Of a DNA stretch of 64,000 nucleotides, positions 1 through 12,936 are shown piece by piece. The position numbers and the translations under genes are program-made. Under the pieces are notes generated by a model. That model did no database searches, was not told the origin of the DNA, and saw nothing but the letters and a program-made list of their open reading frames with translations. Source of the DNA: Elephas maximus indicus (Eukaryota; Chordata; Mammalia; Proboscidea; Elephantidae); the NCBI RefSeq assembly GCF_024166365.1, contig NC_064830.1:92434968-92498967 (forward strand), given 5' to 3'. The stretch's first letter is position 1. Each line of letters opens with the position of its first letter.

Positions 1-3000
1 CAGAGGCCCCAACTCTCTACACCACCGTTCCCGATCTGTACATATCAACGGTTTCTTCTGTTGTTTCCCAAACCACTGGAGGTGAGAGTTCAGCAGCCCC
101 TGTAAGCTCTGGAGAGTCATTTACCAGCTCAGCCGTCTCAGGACGGACAGCCACTACATTCGCCGAGACGTCCACACATCACAGCCCCGTTTTCCTTTCT
201 TCTCAACCCACAGGCTCGTCTAGCACCTCGTCTACCAAAGTCGATGGAAGGCCTGAAAGCACACCAAGTCCCGGTGAATCTCGTCCCTCTTCTGGTCCTT
301 CTGGAGAAATCACTACTTCTGTTTCTCAAGGATCCACTTTTTCCACAAGCACCAAAGACTCTTCCACACTGACACTTGCTGCTGACTCTCCTTATAGTGC
401 AGAAACTGAAAGGCCTGCTTCCGCATTCGGCCCCAGTAAAGTCTCTCCCACCTCAACGCTTTCAGAGCCCATAGCCACGACTCTCACACAGCATTCAACT
501 AGGTATACACCCATTTCCGACGCTTCGGAATCAACAGGTGCTTCTGACACCCCGCATACAACCGACACTGGGACTCTTTCAGCTACTTCAAGTCACGGAG
601 AGGCGTTTACCAACCCTGCTGTCTCAGGTCCCAGGGAGACCTCGACTACTTCCAGTGATTCCGGAAGAGGAAACACCTCTTTCCCAGAAGAATCCACTTC
701 CTACGTAACCACAGCAGACGGTTCACCACCGACATTGTCTCCTGAGTCTACCCACAGCACACAAAATGCAAGTTCTTTTTCCCCATCGACTCCCAAAGGA
801 CTCTCTCCCAGCGCCTCGGATTCTGAAAGAAAAAACACAACTCTCATAGAGGCTCCAACTGTCTATACCACCATTTCAGATCTGTACCGGGCAACGCTTT
901 CTTCTATTCTTTCCCAAACCACAGGCAGTGAGAGTTCACCATCCCCTGCAAGCCCTGGAGAAGCATTTACCAGCTTAGCTGTCTCAAGACAGACAGCCAC
1001 TACATTCGCCGAGACATCTACACATCACGGTCCCGTTTTCCTTTCTTCTCAACCCGTAGATTCATCTAGCCCCTCGCCTACCGTAGATGATGGAAGGCCT
1101 GAAAGCACGTCAAGTCCCGGTGAATCTCTTCCCTCTTCTGGTCCCTCTGGAGAAATCACTACTTCTCTTTCTCAAGGATCCACGTCTTCCACAAGCACCA
1201 AAGACTTTTCCACACCAACACTTGCTACTGACTCTTCTTATAGCACAAAAAAGGCGAGGCCTGCTTCCCCATCTGGCCCCACTAAAGTCTCTCCTACCTC
1301 GGCGCTTTCAGAGCTGACAGCCACGACTCTCACACAGCAGCCCACTCATTATACAGCCATTTCTGACACTTCTGAATCAACAGCTGCTTCTGACACCTCC
1401 CATACAATGGACACAGGGACTTTTTCAGCTACTTCGAGTCCTGGACAGGCATCTAGCAGCCCTTCTGTCTCAGGTCCCGGTGAGACCCTGACTGCTTCCA
1501 GTGATTATGGAAAAGGAAACACATCCTTCCCAGAAGAATCCACTCCCTACATAACCACAGCAGACGGTTCGTCACCAACACTCTCTCCTGAGTCTACCCA
1601 CAGCACACAAAATGCAAGTTCTTCATCCCCATCCAGTCCCAAAGGATTCTCTCCCAGCGCCTGGGAATCTGAAAGAAGAACCACAACTCTCACAGAGGCT
1701 CCAACTGTCTACACCTCCATTTCTGATCTGTATGAATCAACGGTTTCTTCTGTCGTTTCCCAAACCACAGGCAGTGAGGGTCCAGCATCCCCTGCAAGGC
1801 CTGGAGTGTCATTTACCAGCTCAGCTGTCTCAGGACAGACAGCCAGTACATTCACCGAGACGTCCACACATCACAGCCCCGTTTTCCTTTCTTCTCAACC
1901 CATAGATGCATCTAGCACCTCGTCTACCGTAGATGATGGAAGGTCTGCAAGCACATCAAGTCCCGGTGAATCTCTTCTCTCTTCTGGTCCCTCTGGACAA
2001 ATCACTACTTCTCTTTCTCAAGGATCCACTTCTTCCACAACCACCAAAGACTTTTCCCCACCGACACTTGCTACTGACTCTTCTTATAGCGCAGAAACTG
2101 GAAGCCCTGCTTCCCCATCCGGCCCCACTAAAGTCTCTCCCACATCGGCACTTTCAGAGCTGACAGCCACGGCTCCCGCACAGCAGTCAACTCGGTACAC
2201 AGCTATTTCTGAAACTTCTCAATCGACAGCTCCTTCGGACAGCTCCCATGCAACGGATACTGCAACTTTTTCAGCTTCCTCAAGTCCTGGAGAGGCATCT
2301 ACCAGCCCTGCTGTCTCAGGTCCCAGTGAGACCTTGACTACTTCCAGTGGTTATGGAAAAGGAAACACATCTTTCCCAGAAGAATCCACTTCAAACATAA
2401 CCACAGCAGATGGGTCGTCACCAACATTGTCTCCTGAGTCTACCCACAGCACACAAAATGCACGTTCGTTTTCCCCATCGACTTCCAAAGGACTCTCGCC
2501 CAGCGCCTCAGAATCTGAAAGAACAACCACGATTCTCACAGAGGCCCCAACTCTCTACACCACCATTCCTGATCTGTACATATCAACGGTTTCTTCTGTT
2601 GTTTCCCAAACCACTGGAGGTGAGAGTTCAGCATCTCCTGTAAGCTCTGGAGAGTCATTTACCAGCTCAGCCGTCTCAGGACAGACAGCCTCTACATTCG
2701 CCGAGACGTCCACACATCACAGCCCCGTTTTCCTTTCTTCTCAACCCACAGGCTCGTCTAGCACCTCGTCTACCAAAGACGATGGAAGGCCTGAAAGCAC
2801 ACCAAGTCCCGGTGAATCTCTTCCCTCTTCTGGTCCTTCTGGAGAAATCACTACTTCTGTTTCTCAAGGATCCACTTTTTCCACAAGCACCAAAGACTTT
2901 TCCACACCGACACTTGCTGCTGATTCTCCTTATAGTGCAGAAACCGAAAGGCCTGCTTCCGCGTTCGGCCCCAGTAAAGTCTCTCCCATCTCAACGCTTT

Positions 3001-6000
3001 CAGAGCCCATAGCCACGACTCTCACACAGCATTCAACTAGGTATACACCCATTTCCGACGCTTCGGAATCAACAGGTGCTTCTGACACCCCGCATACAAC
3101 CGACACTGGGACTCTTTCAGCTACTTCAAGTCACGGAGAGGCGTTTACCAACCCTGCTGTCTCAGGTCCCAGGGAGACCTCGACTACTTCCAGTGATTCC
3201 GGAAGAGGAAACACCTCTTTCCCAGAAGAATCCACTTCCTATGTAACCACAGCAGACGGTTCACCACCGACATTGTCTCCTGAGTCTACCCACAGCACAC
3301 AAAATGCAAGTTCTTTTTCCCCATCGACTCCCAAAGGACTCTCTCCCAGCGCCTCGGATTCTGAAAGAAAAACCACAACTCTCATAGAGGCTCCAACTGT
3401 CTATACCACCATTTCAGATCTGTACCGGGCAACGCTGTCTTCTATTCTTTCCCAAACCACAGGCAGTGAGAGTTCACCATCCCCTGCAAGCCCTGGAGAA
3501 TCATTTACCAGCTCAGCTGTCTCAAGACAGACGGCCACTACATTCGCCGAGACATCTACACATCAGGGCCCCGTTTTCCTTTCTTCTCAACCCGTAGATT
3601 CATCTAGGACCTCGTCTACCGTAGATGATGGAAGGTCTGCAAGCACTTCAAGTCCCGGTGAATCTCTTCCCTCTTCTGGTCCCTCTGGACAAATCACTAC
3701 TTCTCTTTCTCAAGGATCCACTTCTTCCACAACCACCAAAGACTTTTCCACACCGACACTTGCTACTGACTCTTCTTATAGCGCAGAAACTGCAAGGCCT
3801 GCTTCCCCATCCGGCCCCAGTGAAGTCTCTCCAACCTCCGAGTTTTCAGAGTCAACAGCTACGGCTCTCACACAGCAGTCAACTCGGTATACAGCCATTT
3901 ATGACACTTCCGCATCAACGGCTCCTTCTGAGACCTCCCAAACAAGGGACAATGAGACTTTTGGAGCCTCTTCAAGTCCTGGAGAGGCATCTACCAATGC
4001 TGCTGTCTCAGGTCCCAGGGAGACCTTGAGTCCTTCCAGTGATTATGAAAACGGAAACACATCTTTCCCAGAAGAATCCACTTCCCACACAGCCACAGCA
4101 GACGGTTCATCACCGGCATTCTCTCCTGACTCTAAGCACGCCACGGAAAATGCAAGTTCTTCTTCCCCATCGACACCCAAAGGACTCTCTCCCAGAACCT
4201 CAGAATCTGAGACAACAACCACAACTCTCACAGAGGCTCCAACTGTCTACGCTACCACTGCCGATCTGTATGAATCGACGGTTTCTTCTGTTGTTTCCCA
4301 AACCACAGCCAGTCAGAGTTCAGCATCCCCTGCAAGCCCTGAAGAGTCATTTACCAGCTCAGCTGTCGCAGGACAGACAGCCATCACATTCGCCGAGACG
4401 TCCACACTTAACAGCCCCGTTCTCCTTTCTTCCCAACCCACAGATTCATCTAGCACCTCCTCTACCGGAGACGAAGGAAGGCCTGCAAGCACACCAAGTC
4501 CCGGGGAATCTCTTCCCTTCCCTAGTCCTTCTGGAGAAATCACTACTTCTCTTTCTCAAGGATCCCCTTTTTCCACAACCACCAAAGACTTTTCCCCACC
4601 GACACTTGCTACTGACTCTTCTTATAGCGCAGAAACTGGAAGCCCTGCTTCCCCATCCGGCCCCACTGAAGTCTCTCCCACATCGGCACTTTCAGAGCTG
4701 ACAGCCACGGCTCCCGCACAGCAGTCAACTCGGTATACAGCTATTTCTGAAACTTCTCAATCGACAGCTCCTTCGGACACCTCCCATGCAACGGATACTG
4801 CAACTTTTTCAGCTTCCTCAAGTCCTGGAGAGGCATCTACCAGCCCTGCTGTCTCAGGTCCCAGTGAGACCTTGACTACTTCCAGTGGTTATGGAAAAGG
4901 AAACACATCTTTCCCAGAAGAATCCACTTCAAACATAACCACAGCAGATGGGTCGTCACCAACATTGTCTCCTGAGTCTACCCACAGCACACAAAATGCA
5001 CGTTCGTTTTCCCCATCGACTTCCAAAGGACTCTCTCCCAGCGCCTCAGAATCTGAAAGAACAACCACGATTCTCACAGAGGCCCCAACTCTCTACACCA
5101 CCGTTCCCGATCTGTACATATCAACGGTTTCTTCTGTTGTTTCCCAAACCACTGGAGGTGAGAGTTCAGCAGCCCCTGTAAGCTCCGGAGAGTCATTTAC
5201 CAGCTCAGCCGTCTCAGGACGGACAGCCACTACATTCGCCGAGACGGCCACACATCACAGCCCCGTTTTCCTTTCTTCTCAACCCACAGACTCGTCTAGC
5301 ACCTCGTCTACCAAAGACGATGGAAGGCCTGAAAGCACACCAAGTCCCGGTGAATCTCTTCCCTCTTCTGGTCCTTCTGGAGAAATCACTACTTCTGTTT
5401 CTCAAGGATCCACTTTTTCCACAAGCACCAAAGACTTTTCCACACCGACACTTGCTGCTGATTCTCCTTATAGTGCAGAAACCGAAAGGCCTGCTTCCGC
5501 ATTCGGCCCCAGTAAAGTCTCTCCCATCTCAACGCTTTCAGAGCCCATAGCCACGACTCTCACACAGCATTCAACTAGGTATACACCCATTTCCGACGCT
5601 TCGGAATCAACAGGTGCTTCTGACACCCCCCATACAACCGACACTGGGACTCTTTCAGCTACTTCAAGTCACGGAGAGGCGTTTACCAACCCTGCTGTCT
5701 CAGGTCCCAGGGAGACCTCGACTACTTCCAGTGATTCCGGAAAAGGAAACACCTCTTTCCCAGAAGTATCCACTTCCTACTTAACCACAGCAGATGGTTC
5801 ACCACCGACATTGTCTCCTGAGTCTACCCACAGCACACAAAATGCAAGTTCTTTTTCCCCATCGACTCCCAAAGGACTCTCTCCCAGCGCCTCGGATTCT
5901 GAAAGAAAAAACACAACTCTCATAGAGGCTCCAACTGTCTATACCACCATTTCAGATCTGTACCGGGCAACGCTTTCTTCTATTCTTTCCCAAACCACAG

Positions 6001-9000
6001 GCAGTGAGAGTTCACCATCCCCTGCAAGCCCTGGAGAAGCATTTACCAGCTTAGCTGTCTCAAGACAGACAGCCACTACATTCGCCGAGACATCTACACA
6101 TCACGGTCCCGTTTTCCTTTCTTCTCAACCCGTAGATTCATCTAGCCCCTCGCCTACCGTAGATGATGGAAGGCCTGAAAGCACGTCAAGTCCCGGTGAA
6201 TCTCTTCCCTCTTCTGGTCCCTCTGGAGAAATCACTACTTCTCTTTCTCAAGGATCCACGTCTTCCACAAGCACCAAAGACTTTTCCACACCAACACTTG
6301 CTACTGACTCTTCTTATAGCACAAAAAAGGCGAGGCCTGCTTCCCCATCTGGCCCCACTAAAGTCTCTCCTACCTCGGCGCTTTCAGAGCTGACAGCCAC
6401 GACTCTCACACAGCAGCCCACTCATTATACAGCCATTTCTGACACTTCTGAATCAACAGCTGCTTCTGACACCTCCCATACAATGGACACAGGGACTTTT
6501 TCAGCTACTTCGAGTCCTGGACAGGCATCTAGCAGCCCTTCTGTCTCAGGTCCCGGTGAGACCCTGACTGCTTCCAGTGATTATGGAAAAGGAAACACAT
6601 CCTTCCCAGAAGAATCCACTCCCTACATAACCACAGCAGACGGTTCGTCACCAACACTCTCTCCTGAGTCTACCCACAGCACACAAAATGCAAGTTCTTC
6701 ATCCCCATCCAGTCCCAAAGGATTCTCTCCCAGCGCCTGGGAATCTGAAAGAAGAACCACAACTCTCACAGAGGCTCCAACTGTCTACACCTCCATTTCT
6801 GATCTGTATGAATCAACGGTTTCTTCTGTCGTTTCCCAAACCACAGGCAGTGAGGGTCCAGCATCCCCTGCAAGGCCTGGAGTGTCATTTACCAGCTCAG
6901 CTGTCTCAGGACAGACAGCCAGTACATTCACCGAGACGTCCACACATCACAGCCCCGTTTTCCTTTCTTCTCAACCCATAGATGCATCTAGCACCTCGTC
7001 TACCGTAGATGATGGAAGGTCTGCAAGCACATCAAGTCCCGGTGAATCTCTTCTCTCTTCTGGTCCCTCTGGACAAATCACTACTTCTCTTTCTCAAGGA
7101 TCCACTTCTTCCACAACCACCAAAGACTTTTCCCCACCGACACTTGCTACTGACTCTTCTTATAGCGCAGAAACTGGAAGCCCTGCTTCCCCATCCGGCC
7201 CCACTAAAGTCTCTCCCACATCGGCACTTTCAGAGCTGACAGCCACGGCTCCCGCACAGCAGTCAACTCGGTACACAGCTATTTCTGAAACTTCTCAATC
7301 GACAGCTCCTTCGGACACCTCCCATGCAACGGATACTGCAACTTTTTCAGCTTCCTCAAGTCCTGGAGAGGCATCTACCAGCCCTGCTGTCTCAGGTCCC
7401 AGTGAGACCTTGACTACTTCCAGTGGTTATGGAAAAGGAAACACATCTTTCCCAGAAGAATCCACTTCAAACATAACCACAGCAGATGGGTCGTCACCAA
7501 CATTGTCTCCTGAGTCTACCCACAGCACACAAAATGCACGTTCGTTTTCCCCATCGACTTCCAAAGGACTCTCGCCCAGCGCCTCAGAATCTGAAAGAAC
7601 AACCACGATTCTCACAGAGGCCCCAACTCTCTACACCACCATTCCTGATCTGTACATATCAACGGTTTCTTCTGTTGTTTCCCAAACCACTGGAGGTGAG
7701 AGTTCAGCATCTCCTGTAAGCTCTGGAGAGTCATTTACCAGCTCAGCCGTCTCAGGACAGACAGCCTCTACATTCGCCGAGACGTCCACACATCACAGCC
7801 CCGTTTTCCTTTCTTCTCAACCCACAGGCTCGTCTAGCACCTCGTCTACCAAAGACGATGGAAGGCCTGAAAGCACACCAAGTCCCGGTGAATCTCTTCC
7901 CTCTTCTGGTCCTTCTGGAGAAATCACTACTTCTGTTTCTCAAGGATCCACTTTTTCCACAAGCACCAAAGACTTTTCCACACCGACACTTGCTGCTGAT
8001 TCTCCTTATAGTGCAGAAACCGAAAGGCCTGCTTCCGCGTTCGGCCCCAGTAAAGTCTCTCCCATCTCAACGCTTTCAGAGCCCATAGCCACGACTCTCA
8101 CACAGCATTCAACTAGGTATACACCCATTTCCGACGCTTCGGAATCAACAGGTGCTTCTGACACCCCCCATACAACCGACACTGGGACTCTTTCAGCTAC
8201 TTCAAGTCACGGAGAGGCGTTTACCAACCCTGCTGTCTCAGGTCCCAGGGAGACCTCGACTACTTCCAGTGATTTCCGAAAAGGAAACACCTCTTTCCCA
8301 GAAGAATCCACTTCCTACTTAACCACAGCAGATGGTTCACCACCGACATTGTCTCCTGAGTCTACCCACAGCACACAAAATGCAAGTTCTTTTTCCCCAT
8401 CGACTCCCAAAGGACTCTCTCCCAGCGCCTCGGATTCTGAAAGAAAAACCACAACTCTCATAGAGGCTCCAACTGTCTATACCACCATTTCAGATCTGTA
8501 CCGGGCAACGCTTTCTTCTATTCTTTCCCAAACCACAGGCAGTGAGAGTTCACCATCCCCTGCAAGCCCTGGAGAAGCATTTACCAGCTCAGCTGTCTCA
8601 AGACAGACGGCCACTACATTCGCCGAGACATCTACACATCACGGCCCCGTTTTCCTTTCTTCTCAACCCGTAGATTCATCTAGCCCCTCGTCTACCGTAG
8701 ATGATGGAAGGCCGGCAGGCACGTCAAGGCCCGGTGAATCTCTTCCCTCTTCTGGTCTTTCTGGAGAAATCACTACTTCTCTTTCTCAAGGATCCACGTC
8801 TTCCACAAGCACCAAAGACTTTTCCACACCAACACTTGCTACTGACTCTTCTTATAGCACAAAAAAGGCGAGGCCTGCTTCCCCATCCGGCCCCACTAAA
8901 GTCTCTCCTACCTCGGCGCTTTCAGAGCTGACAGCCACGACTCTCACACAGCAGCCCACTCATTATACAGCCATTTCTGACACTTCTGAATCAACAGCTG

Positions 9001-11732
9001 CTTTTGACACCTCCCATACAACGGACACAGGGACTTTTTCAGCTACTTCGAGTCCTGGACAGGCATCTAGCAGCCCTTCTGTCTCAGGTCCCGGTGAGAC
9101 CTTGACTGCTTCCAGTGATTATGGAAAAGGAAACACATCCTTCCCAGAAGAATCCACTCCCTACATAACCACAGCAGACGGTTCGTCACCAACACTCTCT
9201 CCTGAGTCTACCCACAGCACACAAAATGCAAGTTCTTCATCCCCATCCAGTCCCAAAGGATTCTCTCCCAGCGCCTGGGCATCTGAAAGAACAACCACAA
9301 CTCTCACAGAGGCTCCAACTGTCTACACCTCCATTTCTGATCTGTATGAATCAACGGTTTCTTCTGTCATTTCCCAAACCACAGGCAGTGAGGGTCCAGC
9401 ATCCCCTGCAAGGCCTGGAGTGTCATTTACCAGCTCAGCTGTCTCAGGACAGACAGCCAGTACATTCACCGAGACGTCCACACATCACAGCCCCATTTTC
9501 CTTTCTTCTCAACCCATAGATGCATCTAGCACCTCGTCTACCGTAGATGATGGAAGGTCTGCAAGCACTTCAAGTCCTGGTGAATCTCTTCCCTCTTCTG
9601 GTCCCTCTGGACAAATCACTACTTCTCTTTCTCAAGGATCCACTTCTTCCACAACCACCAAAGACTTTTCCACACCGACACTTGCTACTGACTCTTCTTA
9701 TAGCGCAGAAACTGCAAGGCCTGCTTCCCCATCCGGCCCCAGTGAAGTCTCTCCAACCTCCGAGTTTTCAGAGTCAACAGCTACGGCTCTCACACAGCAG
9801 TCAACTCGGTATACAGCCATTTATGACACTTCCGCATCAACGGCTCCTTCTGAGACCTCCCAAACAAGGGACAACGAGACTTTTGGAGCCTCTTCAAGTC
9901 CTGGAGAGGCATCTACCAATGCTGCTGTCTCAGGTCCCAGTGAGACCTTGAGTCCTTCCAGTGATTATGAAAACGGAAACACATCTTTCCCAGAAGAATC
10001 CACTTCCCACAGAGCCACAGCAGACGGCTCATCACCAACATTCTCTCCTGACTCTAAGCACGCCACGGAAAATGCAAGTTCTTCTTCCCCATCGACACCC
10101 AAAGGACTCTCTCCCAGAACCTCAGAATCTGAGACAACAACCACAACTCTCACAGAGGCTCCAGCTGTCTACGCGACCATTGCCGATCTGTACGAATCGA
10201 CGGTTTCTTCTGTTGTTTCCCAAACCACAGCCAGTCAGAGTTCAGCATCCCCTGCAAGCCCTGAAGAGTCATTTACCAGCTCAGCTGTCGCAGGACAGAC
10301 AGCCATCACATTCGCCGAGACGTCCACACTTAACAGCCCCGTTCTCCTTTCTTCCCAACCCGCAGATTCATCTAGCACCTCCTCTACCGGAGACGAAGGA
10401 AGGCCTGCAAGCACACCAAGTCCCGGTGAATCTCTTCCCTTCCCTAGTCCTTCTGGAGAAATCACTACTTCTCTTTCTCAAGGATCCCCTTTTTCTACAA
10501 CCACCAAAGACTTTTCCCCACCGACACTTGCTACTGACTCTTCTTATAGCGCAGAAACTGGAAGCCCTGCTTCCCCATCCGGCCCCACTGAAGTCTCTCC
10601 CACATCGGCACTTTCAGAGCTGACAGCCATGGCTCCCGCACAGCAGTCAACTCGGTATACAGCTATTTCTGAAACTTCTCAATCGACAGCTCCTTCGGAC
10701 ACCTCCCATGCAACGGATACTGCAACTTTTTCAGCTTCTTCAAGTCCTGGAGAGGCATCTACCAGCCCTGCTGTCTCAGGTCCCAGTGAGACCTTGACTA
10801 CTTCCAGTGGTTATGGAAAAGGAAACACATCTTTCCCAGAAGAATCCACTTCCTATGTAACCCTAACGGACTTTCCATCACCAGTATTCTCTCCTGAGTC
10901 TACCCACAGCACACAAAATGCAAGTTCTTTATCCCCATCCAGTCCCCTAGGACTCTCTCCCAGCGCCTCTCATTCTGAAACAACAACCACAACTCTCACA
11001 GATGCTCCAACTGTCTACACCACCATTTCTGAATTTTACGAATCAACGGTTTCATCTATTGTTTCACAAACCACAGGCAGTGAGAGTTCAGCATCCCCTT
11101 TAAGCCCTGGAGAGTCATTTAGCAGCTCAGCCGTCTCAGGACGGACAGCCACTATATTCGCCGAGACGTCCACACATCACAGCCCCGTTTTCCTTTCTTC
11201 TCAACCCACAGATTCATCTAGCACCTTCTCTACCAAGGACCTTGGAGTGCCTGCAAGCAAATCAAGTCCCGTTGAATCTCTTCCCTCTTCTGGTCCTTCT
11301 GGAGAAATTACTACTTCTCTTTCTCAAGGATCCACATTTTCCAAAAGCACCAAAAACTTTTCCACACCAACACTTGCTACTGACCTTTCTTATAGCGCAG
11401 AAACTGCAAGTTCTTCATCCCCATCCGGCCCCACAGTAGTCTCTTCTACCTTGGCTGTTTCAGAGCCGACAGCCTCGGTTCTTACACAGCAGTCAGTTCG
11501 GTATACAGCAATTTCTGACACTTCCGAATCATCAGCTCCTACTGAGCCCTCCCATACAATGGACTCTGGGACTTTTTCAGTTACTACAAGTCCTGGAGAG
11601 GAATCTACCAGCCCTGCTGTGTCAGGTCCCAGGGAGACCTTGACTACTTCCAGTGATTCTGGAAAAGGAAACACATCTTTCCCAGAAGATTCCACTTCCT
11701 ACATAACCACAGGAGACGGTTCGTCACCAACC
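1..11732 (+). repeat. 846-bp (282-aa) coding tandem array of MUC12 with trimeric higher-order structure
   Basis: Unit anchors (the codon before SPES or SPDS) fall at 735 and every 846 bases after that: 1581, 2427, 3273, 4119, 4965, 5811, 6657, 7503, 8349, 9195, 10041, 10887, with a last decayed unit from 11733. The period never slips, so the frame is kept. Units fall into types. From the partial unit at the window start the order is C, A-B-C, A'-D-C, A-B-C, A-B'-D, then a diverged E unit. Each 282-residue unit itself contains about five diverged blocks of 54-60 residues, most opening with a T-x-Y-T-x-I-S-D-like motif and carrying S-S-P-G-E. Confidence 0.93.
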
Positions 11733-12936
11733 TTCTCTCCTGATTCCTTCTATGGCATAGAAAACGCAAGTTCTTCTTTTCAATCAAGCCCCAGTGAAGT
11801 CTCTATTACCTCTGCAGTCTCTGAACAAACAGCCACATCTCTCACAAAGCAACCGTTTGCCTCTCCTGGCATTTCTGATGCGTATGAATCAACAGTTTCT
11901 TCTGACATCTTTTTTACCTCAGAAAACGGAATGTCTACATCTCCACGAATATCAGACATATTATCTTCCACTACTGGTACCTTTCGAAAGACTTCTTTTC
12001 CTGATGCATCCACTACCCACACGACCACATCGGATTTGTCACATCCCACAGGTTCAGCTGTCACCTCCTCTGCTGTCTTTGCAAGTTCTGTTTCTACATC
12101 AAGCCCTTTTCAGTCATCTTCCACCATCTCAGTCTCTGGACAAACAGCTGCCATTTTTACAGAAAAATCAGCTCTCCACACCACCATTTCTGATTTGCCG
12201 AAAACAGCAGTTTCTGTTGATACCTTCTATACCACTCCTAGTGGCAGTCCTATATTTCCATCAAGTTCTGGCCTATTGCCTTCCTCTACTGCCACGACCT
12301 TCACTGAGGAATCCAATGTCTTCACAACTACTACTGATTTCTCCAGCTCAGTGGATTTATCTGATGTCCCCAACACCACAGAAAATCTTCGTCCGTTATC
12401 TTCACCAAGCCCCCTTCATCCCTCTTCATTCACAGCCATCTCTGGACAAGTGTCTGCCACCTTGCGTGAGGATTCCTCTCTCCTCATCACCACCAGTGAT
12501 CCTGCCAAACCTACCATTTCTTCTTCCCTCACCTCTGCCACAGGCAGTCATAGTTCTGCATCTTCATCAGCTCCCACTTCATTTTCTACTAGGAGAACTA
12601 TGTCTGAACAAACAGCCACCACCCTCCATGAAGGATCTACAATCTTCCAAACCAGGCCAGCTTCATCAAACACAACAGTGTCATCTGACACCTCCCACAC
12701 CACAGTCCCTGGTGCTTCTTCTTCAGCTTCGGCTATCCCTGAGTTCCCTTCCAGGCCAGTCTCTGATTCTTCTTCAGCCATTCCAACTTCTGGTTTTGCT
12801 CTTTCTCTGTCCTCCGCTTCATCTGACTCTAGCCATTCTCTAGTCCCTGGGCTCAGTACCACTTCAACTGTCCGTCCCTTATTCACTAGCACCTACACCA
12901 CTGTGATGACGACACACTCTCCAACTACAACACCAG
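1..12936 (+). CDS. MUC12: MUC12 giant PTS repeat exon (partial)
   Basis: The frame is open without a stop from base 3 to the donor at 12937 (CCAG|GTAAGT), about 4311 codons, and it continues upstream of the window. The composition is dominated by Ser, Thr, Pro, Gly and Ala and I saw no cysteine, as expected for a densely O-glycosylated mucin domain. There is no real start codon here; the exon is internal. Residues up to about base 11732 are 282-residue tandem units; 11733-12936 is a non-periodic Ser/Thr-rich stem that leads to the EGF exon. The exon ends in phase 1. Confidence 0.9.

Noticed and set aside
1087..12892. Recurring 60-350 codon open frames in other frames of the MUC12 exon
   Set aside because: Same reason: they repeat at 846-bp spacing and mirror the mucin units.
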